DNA from: DASUFI01 sp036274635 | GTDB lineage: Bacteria; Planctomycetota; B15-G4 | Assembly (NCBI GenBank): GCA_036274635.1 | Contig: DASUFI010000189.1 | Span: 1 to 21,279 of the forward strand | DNA: 21,279 nt | Direction of reading: 5' to 3' | Shown: positions 8,706 to 16,043 of the stretch, piece after piece | Numbering within the stretch: the first letter of the stretch is position 1 | Layout of the letters: every line of letters starts with the position of its first letter | Translations under genes and position numbers: made by a program | The notes under the pieces: generated by a model | Database searches by the model: none | Seen by the model: only the letters and a program-made list of their open reading frames with translations | Told to the model about the DNA's origin: nothing

Positions 8706-8806
8706 GATGCGCGGTCTCGGAGGTGGCGCGGGACCATGTCGTCCAGCGTCAGCAGCCGGCCGTCGTGCATGAACGGCGGGCTGTCCTCGAGGCCGCGCAG
8801 GGGGAG
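8706..8806 (-). pseudogene. Remnant of a di-haem cytochrome c peroxidase/MauG-type gene (C-terminal fragment)
   Basis: The minus strand reads LPLRGLEDSPPFMHDGRLLT and then LDDMV at 8806-8732. This is the C-terminal signature of the di-haem peroxidase/MauG-like family (LRGLxxxPPYxHDGRxxTLEEVV), including the distal-side HDG. Upstream of it the frame gives only low-complexity Arg/Ala/Pro sequence, with no CXXCH motif and no start. Immediately downstream the homology also stops and the frame runs into the terminator. No intact gene can be drawn, so I call it a decayed fragment. Its position directly before an intact terminator oriented to serve it supports descent from a real gene. Boundaries are approximate. 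Confidence 0.65.
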
Positions 8807-9074
8807 AGCTCGATGCGCCCACGCTAGCGGGGCCGCGCGCGCCGCGGACCACGCGGCGCGAGATGCTTTTCCGATCGGCGCGAGTGGCGCGGGCGATCGG
8901 CAGGACCAGGGCGCGCATCGATGGCAACCGGTCCATACGCCGCGACGCAGGGGAATTGGCCGATCCGACCGACATCCGCGGGCGCCTGCGCAGCGTATGC
9001 GTAGGCAAGACTCTGCGGGCAGGGCACAATCCTCCGCCTCCTCCCCCCGGCCCCGATCTGGTTGCGCTTCCCGC
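8807..9074. other. Non-coding stretch upstream of the cytochrome cluster
   Basis: No coding potential is convincing on either strand. It should hold the promoter of the five-gene cytochrome cluster. CACAAT at 9025-9030 is a possible -10, but I see no matching -35 and no clear operator. The right end carries no obvious Shine-Dalgarno sequence before the ATG at 9075. Confidence 0.4.
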
Positions 9075-10619
9075 ATGCGCCGCCATGTGCTTTCGTCGAC
9101 GAGCCGCTGCCTTGGACGCTTGGCGTGGCTGGCCCTGGCCTTGGCGTCCTGCGCCGCACCGTCGCAGGACATCCCGCAGCCAGCGCCGCCATCGGATGCC
9201 CCGCAGGCAGCGCCGCCACCGGACGCCGCGCAGGTCGCGCCGCCACCGGACGCCTCGCAGCCCGCCCCGTCCGCAGGGGCAGCGCAGACGGCGCCCGCCG
9301 TGGCGCCGTGGCTCCCGACGCCCGACCTGCCCGCGCCCGTCGAGGCGTCCGTCCCCGCCACCGGCGCGGCCGCGGAGCCGGTCGACGATCCCGAGTCGAA
9401 GGTGCACGGCGCGATCAGCGCGCGCTACGTCGGCCGCACGTCGGGCGGCGACCACGACCAGGACGCGTACGTGCTCCTGCAGACGAGTGTCAACGACGCG
9501 GACACGGACCCCTGGAACGCCTACGTGTCGGGTCGCGTGGCGCAGGATCTCGACGGCGACACGAGCGACGGCGCGTCGCCTTACCACAGCCTCGCCGACA
9601 CGCACGGCAGCAGCACGACCACGAAGCTCTACGAGGCCTGGGTCGAGGCGCGCCCCACGGGCTTCGACATGGTGCGCGTCGGCCGGCAGGAGATGTGGGA
9701 CACGCCGGCGTGGATCCGCTTCGACGGACTGCTCGCGCAGACGGCGCCCGAGGGGGACTGGAAGCAGCAGCTCGGCTTCTACGGCGGCCAGCCCGCGCCG
9801 CTCGAGTCGACCGGCAGCGGCGACTCGGTGTGGGGCGCGTGGCTCAAGGACCGCCCCTGGGACGGCGGCCGCACGCGCCTCGACGTCATGAACCTGAAGG
9901 ACGACGAGCTCGACGCGGACAGCGACACGCTGCTGAGCGCCGACGTGCGCCAGCAGCTCGGCACGGAGGTGGGGCTGGAGGGCACCTACACCTGGCTCGA
10001 GGGCTCGCCGCTCGACCTCGACCTGCGCGCCACGTGGGCGCGCGTCGAGGACGGCTGGACCGGCGAGGTGGTCTACCACGAGCTGCTCAACGAGCAGAAC
10101 GTGCACGCGACGCAGATCGACACCTTCAGCACCGCGCTGCTGACCTACGAGCCCTACTGGCAGGTGGGCGCGATCCTGGCCAAGTCCTTCGCGCACGACC
10201 TCGACCTCTCGGGCGGCTGGGACATGCGCCGGCTGAAGGACGCCGCGGACGAAGGCGACTTCAACCGCGAGTACGACCGCGGCTGGCTGACGGGCGTGGT
10301 GCACGACGTCCTCATCAAGGGCTGCTCGGTGACGCTGACCGGCGAGCGCTGGGAGGGCGACGGCAGCGAGCTGGACACGTGGGGCATGGACGTGACGCAG
10401 GAATGGACCCAGGACGTCTCGGGCAGCGTCGGTTCCTACTACACGATGTACAAGGACGACTTCGTGCAAGGCCAGCAGGACCAGGATGTCCGGACCTGGT
10501 ACGCGAAGCTGCGGCTCCGGTCGGACCCGCGGCTCACGTGGACGTTCCTCTTCGACCACGAGGACAACTCGATCGCCACGTACGACACGCTCACGGTGAG
10601 GGCCGCGTGGACATTCTAG
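9075..10619 (+). CDS. Outer-membrane beta-barrel (porin-like) protein with lipoprotein-type signal, porin-cytochrome cluster
   Basis: A 514-residue exported protein and the first gene of the cytochrome cluster. MRRHVLSS leads into a hydrophobic stretch ending LALASC, a lipobox with Cys26. Residues 35-70 are four nine-residue repeats (Q-x-A-P-P-x-D-A-x), followed by a Pro/Ala linker to about residue 110. The rest alternates polar and hydrophobic residues in beta-strand style with acidic turns (for example ISARYVGR, YEAWVEARPTGFDMVRVGRQEMW, LDLRATWARVEDGW, KLRLRSDPRLTWTFLF). It ends in ...VRAAWTF, the C-terminal aromatic residue recognised by the BAM machinery. By position it would be the barrel that houses the cytochrome that follows, a role like MtrB/PioB. 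It lacks the N-terminal CXXC of MtrB and I do not recognise a specific family. Lipidation of a barrel would be unusual. The next gene overlaps its 3' end. Confidence 0.8.
   Translation: MRRHVLSSTSRCLGRLAWLALALASCAAPSQDIPQPAPPSDAPQAAPPPDAAQVAPPPDASQPAPSAGAAQTAPAVAPWLPTPDLPAPVEASVPATGAAAEPVDDPESKVHGAISARYVGRTSGGDHDQDAYVLLQTSVNDADTDPWNAYVSGRVAQDLDGDTSDGASPYHSLADTHGSSTTTKLYEAWVEARPTGFDMVRVGRQEMWDTPAWIRFDGLLAQTAPEGDWKQQLGFYGGQPAPLESTGSGDSVWGAWLKDRPWDGGRTRLDVMNLKDDELDADSDTLLSADVRQQLGTEVGLEGTYTWLEGSPLDLDLRATWARVEDGWTGEVVYHELLNEQNVHATQIDTFSTALLTYEPYWQVGAILAKSFAHDLDLSGGWDMRRLKDAADEGDFNREYDRGWLTGVVHDVLIKGCSVTLTGERWEGDGSELDTWGMDVTQEWTQDVSGSVGSYYTMYKDDFVQGQQDQDVRTWYAKLRLRSDPRLTWTFLFDHEDNSIATYDTLTVRAAWTF
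9177..9284 (+). repeat. Four tandem 27-bp coding repeats in the barrel protein
   Basis: Units begin at 9177, 9204, 9231 and 9258, each starting CAG. They encode Q-x-A-P-P-x-D-A-x nine-residue repeats, the last one degenerate. They form a Pro-rich linker between the signal peptide and the barrel, which is likely extended and flexible. Confidence 0.85.
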
Positions 10620-11659
10620 GCACAGGCACGCAGCACGGGCCGCGCCGCGGGCGCAGCGTCGCCAGGGTGAACCTGCTGCTGGCCGCGGTCGTCGTGAGCG
10701 CGGTGTCGGGCTGCGCGGTGTTCGACATGCTCACGGGCCGCGAGCAGCCGCTGGCCTTCAGCCACGAGCGGCACGCCGAGGAAGGCCTCGATTGCACCGA
10801 CTGCCACGTGGCCGAGGCCGACGGGCGCCGGCGCGGCTACCCGGTGCAGTCGCAGTGCGCGCTGTGCCACGCGGAGATCGATGCCGGCAAGCCGCCCGAG
10901 CGCCGCGTGGACTCGCTCTTCGTGGACGGCCAGTTCCAGGCGGCGGGCGTGACGTGGCTCTCGGACGAGCTGCGCTTCTCGCACGAGACGCACCTCGAGG
11001 CCGGCGCCGAGTGCCAGCAGTGCCACAAGGACATGACGCACAACGAGCGCGTGGACGCCGACCTGGCCATCGGGATGTCCACCTGCATGGCCTGCCACGC
11101 GGCGGCGGGCGTCGATCCCAACTGCTCCACGTGCCACACGGTCGTCAACCGCGGCACGCCGCCCCCGAACCACGCGCAGCTCTGGCGGCAGCTGCACGGC
11201 AAGGTGGTGCGCGGCGGGCTGCCCGGCCCCGCCAACGACTGCTCCATGTGCCACGCCGACCAGACCTGCACGCGCTGCCACCAGGACGAGAAGCCCGTCA
11301 GCCACAACATGTTCTGGCGCGAGCGCATGCACGGCTTCGTGGCCGCGATGGATCGCGAGAGCTGCGCCACCTGCCACAAGGAGGACAGCTGCACCAGCTG
11401 CCACTCGGACACCAAGCCGCAGAGCCACGTCGGCGCCTGGGGCGCGCCGCTGGACACGCACTGCCTCGGCTGCCACCTCCCCGTGAAGAACGAGAGCTGC
11501 TCGGTGTGCCACAAGGGCACGCCGAGCCACCTCGAGGCGCCCCCCAAGCCCGACATGCCTCCGCATTCCCCGGCCATGAACTGTCGCTCGTGCCACGGTG
11601 TGACGGCGCCCTTGCCGCACGTGGACAACGGCGACGACTGCAACTCCTGTCACAAGTGA
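10607..11659 (+). CDS. Lipoprotein with 13 CXXCH haem motifs (candidate trans-outer-membrane cytochrome)
   Basis: A 350-residue c-type cytochrome with 13 haem-binding motifs: CTDCH, CALCH, CQQCH, CMACH, CSTCH, CSMCH, CTRCH, CATCH, CTSCH, CLGCH, CSVCH, CRSCH and CNSCH, about one per 25 residues. FSHERH and FSHETH before motif pairs are typical of cytochrome c3/c7-like multihaem proteins. The signal has RRGR, a hydrophobic run and lipobox VSGC (Cys36). Start: GTG 10607 overlaps the barrel gene by 13 bases, has a GAGG-like site upstream and provides the positive N-region. GTG 10667 would leave an uncharged signal, so I prefer 10607. Between a barrel gene and an OmcA/MtrC gene, its expected role is that of MtrA: an electron wire held inside the barrel. 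MtrA has 10 haems and is not a lipoprotein, so it differs in both respects. Motif number and signal are seen; the role is inferred. Confidence 0.88.
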   Translation: MDILGTGTQHGPRRGRSVARVNLLLAAVVVSAVSGCAVFDMLTGREQPLAFSHERHAEEGLDCTDCHVAEADGRRRGYPVQSQCALCHAEIDAGKPPERRVDSLFVDGQFQAAGVTWLSDELRFSHETHLEAGAECQQCHKDMTHNERVDADLAIGMSTCMACHAAAGVDPNCSTCHTVVNRGTPPPNHAQLWRQLHGKVVRGGLPGPANDCSMCHADQTCTRCHQDEKPVSHNMFWRERMHGFVAAMDRESCATCHKEDSCTSCHSDTKPQSHVGAWGAPLDTHCLGCHLPVKNESCSVCHKGTPSHLEAPPKPDMPPHSPAMNCRSCHGVTAPLPHVDNGDDCNSCHK

Positions 11660-11682
11660 TCCCCGACCAGAAGATGCCTTCC

Positions 11683-14600
11683 ATGACGCCAACCCGATCG
11701 GCGTTCCTGTTCCCGCTGGCCGCGCTCGCGGCCCTGAGCCTCGGCGGCTGCTCCGGCAGCGACGGCAGCAACGGCAAGCAAGGGCCGCCCGGCGATCCCG
11801 GCGTGCCCGGCGACCCCGCGCCGACGCCCACGACGCTGACCAAGTTCGACGACCCGCCCGGCGTGGTCTTCGGCATCACGCAGCTCTCCGGCGGCACCGC
11901 CGTCCCCGCCGAGGCCGGCGAGGGCGACCAGTTCCTGCCGGGCGACACGATCACCGTCACCTTCACGCTGGCCAAGGCCGACGGCAGCCCGTGGGGCCTC
12001 TCCGAGATGACCGACGTGCGCCTGCTCGTCTCGGGCCCGAGCTTCAACTACCAGCGCGTGATCGCCGAGCAGGACGACGTCATCGCCCAGGCGGTGAAGG
12101 TCGCCGAGAACACCTGGACGTACACCTTCGCGACGCCGATCCCCGACACCTACCTGCCGCCCTACAACGACAGCCCGTCCTTCGACGCCGACGACGGCGA
12201 GCTGCAGGGCCAGCCGCTGCTGGACGGCACCTACACCGTGGGCATGTACGGCTGGTGGACCTACGCCATCGAGGGCCAGCAGTCCACGGACGTCGGCAAT
12301 GCCGAGGCGGACTTCCTGCTGGGCAACACGCCGACGCTGCAGCCGCGCGAGGTCGTCACGCGAGAGAACTGCAACCAGTGCCACGTGAGCCTGCGGGCCC
12401 ACGAAGGCACGCGTCAGGACATCAAGCTGTGCCTGATGTGCCACACGGCCGGCGCCGAGGACAGCAACGGCGCGGTGGCCGGCGGGACGCCGGGCGTGTC
12501 CATCGAGCTCAAGGCGATGATCCACAAGCTGCACGACGCCTCGCACCTGCCCTCGGTGCTGGGCGTCGCCACCAACGACGACGGCACGCGCAACTACGCC
12601 GCCACGCCGCAGCCCTATCAGCTCGTGGACGCCGACGGCGTGGTGCACGACTTCTCCGCGGTGAACTACCCGCCGTGGCCGAGCCTCACCTCGGCCCTGC
12701 CCAAGGACCTCGGCTACTCCGCGCTGGCGCCGACGGAGAAGGCGCTCGAGGACACGATGCGCACCGCTGTCCCCGCGTGCCTGAAGTGCCACGGCGATCC
12801 GGATGGCGACGGCCCGCTGCCCGCGCCGGCCGAGGGCGACCTGTACAAGCTGGAGCCGAGCATCGCCGCCTGCGGCGCGTGCCACGACGACGTGGACTGG
12901 GACAAGCCGTACACCGCCAACGGGCAGACCATGCCGCCGCAGGACGAGATCTTCATCGCCTGCAACGGCTGCCACGCCACGCAGGGCGACGAGCTGTCCG
13001 TCGTCGACGGCCACCTGCATCCGATCGACAAGACCACCCTGAACCCAGGCGTGGTGGTGGCGATCACCAGCCTCACCGGCGGCACGGGGCCCGGCGGCAA
13101 CTTCCAAGCCGGCGATTCGCCCGTCCTGCACTACACGCTGAAGAACGACAAGGGCGTGGACGTGCCGCTGCCGCGCATGGACGCCTCGTCGGCGGTGCTC
13201 AACGGCCCGACGTGGAGCCAGCAGATCATCACGCCCTACGCCGGCACCAACGGCGTCGCCATCAGCCCCTACGACTTCACCGGGCGCCTGCAGGCCGCGA
13301 GCACTGCGAACAAGGGCACGCTGAGCAAGGTGGTGCCCACCACGCCGGCCGTGGCCGAGACGCTCACCGTGGAGTTCAGCTCGGCGACGGCCTTCGCCGT
13401 CACGGGCAGCGTGAGCGGCAGCCTCGGGTCGGGCGCGCTGCCGGGCTCGCCCAGCACCAACCCCGCTGGCTCGTCGCTTTCGGGCCTGGTCCTCACGTCG
13501 ACGGCCGTGGCGCAGAACGTCACCGTGACCTTCAGCGACCCGACGCACTTCAGCGTCACCGGCTCGGTGTCGGGCGGGCTGGGCAACGGCACGCTGCCCG
13601 CGGCCACGAACGCCAGCAACCGCTTCGTGTCCACGAACGGCACGCTGAGCTTCGACATCACGGCCGGCGCCACGCCCTTCGCCGCCGCCAGCTCGATCTT
13701 CCTCACGGTGTTCCAGGGCAGCGCGGCCGACCCGCTGCTCTTCGCGATCGTGGCCGGGCGCGCCTCGTTCTTCGGCGCGGCGCCCGCGCCCGACCGCTTC
13801 TACTATGAGGTGGTGCCGGCCGCGCCGAGCTACACGCTCACGCTGCCGATGGACATCAGCACCGAGGACCTCGGCAACGGCAGCGGAGCGGCGGGCCAGT
13901 CCCTCGTCGCGGCCAACCTGCCCGTGCACTTCGGGCGGCAGGTGCTGTCGGAGGTGACCGCGGCAGCCGACCCCACCACGCTCACGGCCGCCGCCGCGCC
14001 CTACGACCGCTACGTCGACGTGGTCTCCACCGCCGGCTACACGACGGTGCCGCCGAACAACATCCTCGTGCTCGACCCGGGCGCCGCCGTCGGCGTGCGC
14101 GAGTTCCTGCAGGTGGGGCTGGTCGACGGCGCCACGCGATTGTGGGTCCGCACACCGGTGCGCTACGCGCACGCCGCCGGCGCGGCCGTGCTCCGCGGCA
14201 CCGTCAGCTTCCGCCAGGAAGGCATCGCCAACCACTACTCGCTGGACGCGGCCACCGGCACGGTCACCAGCAACGTCGCCTTCGGCGCCGGCAACGCGCT
14301 GCTCATGAGCTACCGCACCGACGGGCGCTTCGGATGGAAGCGGCACCTCGGCGACGCGCTGCAGACCGTGTATCAGCCGCCGCCCAACGACAGCAACGCG
14401 CTCGGCAAGGAGTGGGGCGAGTGGGTCGGCCTGCCGTTCATCGACGGCACCTACACGGCGTCGCTGTGGCTGGGCACGGACGTCGACGTCGCGACGCAGG
14501 GCGAGCAGCAGGTCTACCGCGCGGCGTCCGTGGCGGCCAGCGCCAACCTGCTCTACGGCGCCTCGGCCACGACCATCGAGCCGCACGCGGTCCTCGAGTC

Positions 14601-15138
14601 GCCCGAAGCCTGCAACCGCTGCCACACGCTGCCGCGCTTCCACGGCCTCGCCGATGCGGGCTTCCAGACCTGCGTGCAGTGCCACTCCCTCGCGGGTGGC
14701 GAGGACCTGCCGCAGTACAACACCTCGACGGTGCCGGCGACGCCCGGCACGACCATCGACTTCCGCACCATGCTGCACAAGATCCACATGGGCAAGGACC
14801 TCGCGGACGCGAGCACCTACGCGGTCATCGGCTCCGACGGCGAGACGGGCAACTGGGCGAACGTCATCTTCCCGCCCATGCCCGGCGGCGTGCGCAACTG
14901 CTTCGTCTGCCACGGCGCCGACAGCGTCGCGTGGAAGGAGCCTCCGGACCGCGACTACCCCACGGGCCAGTCGCCCACGGTGCACGAGTGGGCATCCGCG
15001 TGCGCCTCCTGCCACGCCGACGACGCGACGGCCGCGCACATCGCCGCCAACACCGCGCCGAACGGCGCGGAGTCGTGCGCCGTGTGCCACGGACAGGGCA
15101 AGGAGTTCGCGGTCGAGCTGATGCACAAGCCGCACTGA
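11683..15138 (+). CDS. OmcA/MtrC-type decahaem c-type cytochrome lipoprotein, greatly enlarged
   Basis: A 1151-residue lipoprotein with lipobox LGGC (Cys23) followed by seven collagen-like Gly-x-y triplets. It contains exactly ten CXXCH motifs in two groups of five: CNQCH, CLMCH, CLKCH, CGACH, CNGCH (residues 230-431) and CNRCH, CVQCH, CFVCH, CASCH, CAVCH (977-1136). Each group is preceded by beta domains, and MIHKLHDA and MLHKIHMG are the conserved OmcA/MtrC histidine motifs. MtrC/OmcA on the cell surface pass electrons to metal oxides, flavins or other cells. Those proteins are about 670-740 residues; here the middle beta domain (432-976) is about 545 residues instead of about 165 and contains no cysteine. 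The ATG at 11683 has AGAAG 9 bases upstream; ATG 11674 is an alternative. The gap after the 13-haem gene is 23 bases, so they are probably cotranscribed. Confidence 0.93.
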   Translation: MTPTRSAFLFPLAALAALSLGGCSGSDGSNGKQGPPGDPGVPGDPAPTPTTLTKFDDPPGVVFGITQLSGGTAVPAEAGEGDQFLPGDTITVTFTLAKADGSPWGLSEMTDVRLLVSGPSFNYQRVIAEQDDVIAQAVKVAENTWTYTFATPIPDTYLPPYNDSPSFDADDGELQGQPLLDGTYTVGMYGWWTYAIEGQQSTDVGNAEADFLLGNTPTLQPREVVTRENCNQCHVSLRAHEGTRQDIKLCLMCHTAGAEDSNGAVAGGTPGVSIELKAMIHKLHDASHLPSVLGVATNDDGTRNYAATPQPYQLVDADGVVHDFSAVNYPPWPSLTSALPKDLGYSALAPTEKALEDTMRTAVPACLKCHGDPDGDGPLPAPAEGDLYKLEPSIAACGACHDDVDWDKPYTANGQTMPPQDEIFIACNGCHATQGDELSVVDGHLHPIDKTTLNPGVVVAITSLTGGTGPGGNFQAGDSPVLHYTLKNDKGVDVPLPRMDASSAVLNGPTWSQQIITPYAGTNGVAISPYDFTGRLQAASTANKGTLSKVVPTTPAVAETLTVEFSSATAFAVTGSVSGSLGSGALPGSPSTNPAGSSLSGLVLTSTAVAQNVTVTFSDPTHFSVTGSVSGGLGNGTLPAATNASNRFVSTNGTLSFDITAGATPFAAASSIFLTVFQGSAADPLLFAIVAGRASFFGAAPAPDRFYYEVVPAAPSYTLTLPMDISTEDLGNGSGAAGQSLVAANLPVHFGRQVLSEVTAAADPTTLTAAAAPYDRYVDVVSTAGYTTVPPNNILVLDPGAAVGVREFLQVGLVDGATRLWVRTPVRYAHAAGAAVLRGTVSFRQEGIANHYSLDAATGTVTSNVAFGAGNALLMSYRTDGRFGWKRHLGDALQTVYQPPPNDSNALGKEWGEWVGLPFIDGTYTASLWLGTDVDVATQGEQQVYRAASVAASANLLYGASATTIEPHAVLESPEACNRCHTLPRFHGLADAGFQTCVQCHSLAGGEDLPQYNTSTVPATPGTTIDFRTMLHKIHMGKDLADASTYAVIGSDGETGNWANVIFPPMPGGVRNCFVCHGADSVAWKEPPDRDYPTGQSPTVHEWASACASCHADDATAAHIAANTAPNGAESCAVCHGQGKEFAVELMHKPH
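11755..11817 (+). repeat. Collagen-like Gly-x-y triplets after the lipid anchor of the decahaem cytochrome
   Basis: Seven consecutive Gly-x-y triplets (GSD GSN GKQ GPP GDP GVP GDP) begin two codons after the lipidated cysteine. They form a stiff or oligomerising spacer candidate between membrane and haem domains. Confidence 0.8.
13351..13602 (+). repeat. Two-copy tandem repeat in the central domain of the decahaem cytochrome
   Basis: Segments starting at 13351 and 13507 (156 bases, 52 residues apart) encode matching 32-residue blocks. Both have VA-x-x-x-TV-x-F-S, then F-x-VTGSVSG, then LG-x-G-x-LP. This points to duplication of a beta-sandwich module within the enlarged domain. Confidence 0.75.
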
Positions 15139-15147
15139 GCCGTGACC

Positions 15148-15963
15148 ATGCATCGCAGCACGCGCCGGCGCGCCGCGCAGCGACCTCCGCAGGGAGTCGC
15201 GCTGCGGGCCGCGTGGCTGCTCCTGGGCGTCGCGGCGGTCGCGCTCGTGGCGCGGGCGGCCCTCGCGCCGGGCGAGGCGCTGCCGGCGGATCGCTCGCGT
15301 CCCGCGCGGGTGGGCGTGACGACGCCGGTCGCGCTGCCCGGGAGCCCCCCAGGCGCCTTCGCTTCGGCGTCGCCTGCCGCCGCCGACGTCCCGCTCGTCG
15401 CGGCGGCGCCCGCGCCGGCTCGCGCGCCGCCGCCCCCAGGCGATCGCCCGCTTCCCGGCACCGAGCGTGCCTTCTACGAGCAGGATCTGCAGCTCGCCCA
15501 GCGCCCGGGTGCGCTGGCCGAGCGGGCGAGGCAGTTGTTCGTCGGCGGCGAGAGCTCCGATCCCGAGCGCGTCGCCGCCCTGCGCGCGCTGTGGGACAGC
15601 GCGACGCCCGGCGCGGAGGACTGGTTCGCGGTGGCGCTGCGCCCGCCGCCCGATGCGCCCGCGCCGCGGGGTGCGCTCAGCGTGGGCGAGTTCGCGCTGC
15701 GCTTCCTGAGCCTGCGCGCGGCCCGCGAGCCGGCGGCGCTCGACCTGCTCACGCAGCTGCCGTCCGACGCCACGGCGCCGCGCGCGCTGAGGCGTGGCGC
15801 CGCCGTGAGCGTGGCTGCGGTGGCCGACGTTCCGGCGCTGCGTCGTCTCCGCGAGGACGTCGCGACCGATGACGAACCCGACTTCCGCGCGGACCTCGCG
15901 CGCGCAGCGGCGCGCAATGATCTGCCGGAGGCTGCCGCCCTGTTCACTTCCGGCGAGCCGTGA
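15148..15963 (+). CDS. Membrane-anchored protein of unknown function in the cytochrome cluster
   Basis: A 271-residue protein from ATG 15148; a GTG at 15142 would add two residues. A basic N-terminus (RRRAAQR) precedes a hydrophobic segment at about residues 22-42 without a clear cleavage site or lipobox, so it is probably a single-pass anchor. A Pro/Ala-rich linker follows to about 105, then an all-helical C-terminal region (for example DLQLAQRPGALAERARQLF, FALRFLSLRAAREPAALDLL, ADVPALRRLREDV). The paired helices are reminiscent of HEAT- or TPR-like repeats. It has no haem motif and only fits a scaffold or assembly role by position, 9 bases after the decahaem gene and 80 bases before the tetrahaem gene. 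I do not recognise the family. Confidence 0.72.
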   Translation: MHRSTRRRAAQRPPQGVALRAAWLLLGVAAVALVARAALAPGEALPADRSRPARVGVTTPVALPGSPPGAFASASPAAADVPLVAAAPAPARAPPPPGDRPLPGTERAFYEQDLQLAQRPGALAERARQLFVGGESSDPERVAALRALWDSATPGAEDWFAVALRPPPDAPAPRGALSVGEFALRFLSLRAAREPAALDLLTQLPSDATAPRALRRGAAVSVAAVADVPALRRLREDVATDDEPDFRADLARAAARNDLPEAAALFTSGEP

Positions 15964-16043
15964 TACGGTCAAGCCGCCGGCGCTGCGCTCCTCCCTCCCG
16001 ATCCCGAACCCGATTCCGAGCGCCCGGCTCCTCGAGGTGATCC

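Noticed and set aside
8531..9361. Minus-strand open frame of 276 codons containing the peroxidase signature
   Set aside because: Only about 25 residues resemble a real protein. The remainder is low-complexity shadow of the barrel gene and non-coding DNA, so it is annotated as a remnant, not a gene.
11650..15972. Open frame of about 1440 codons on the minus strand opposite the decahaem cytochrome
   Set aside because: Composition is Arg/Ala/His/Val low-complexity sequence of the kind produced antisense to GC-rich genes. The plus strand encodes an unmistakable cytochrome.
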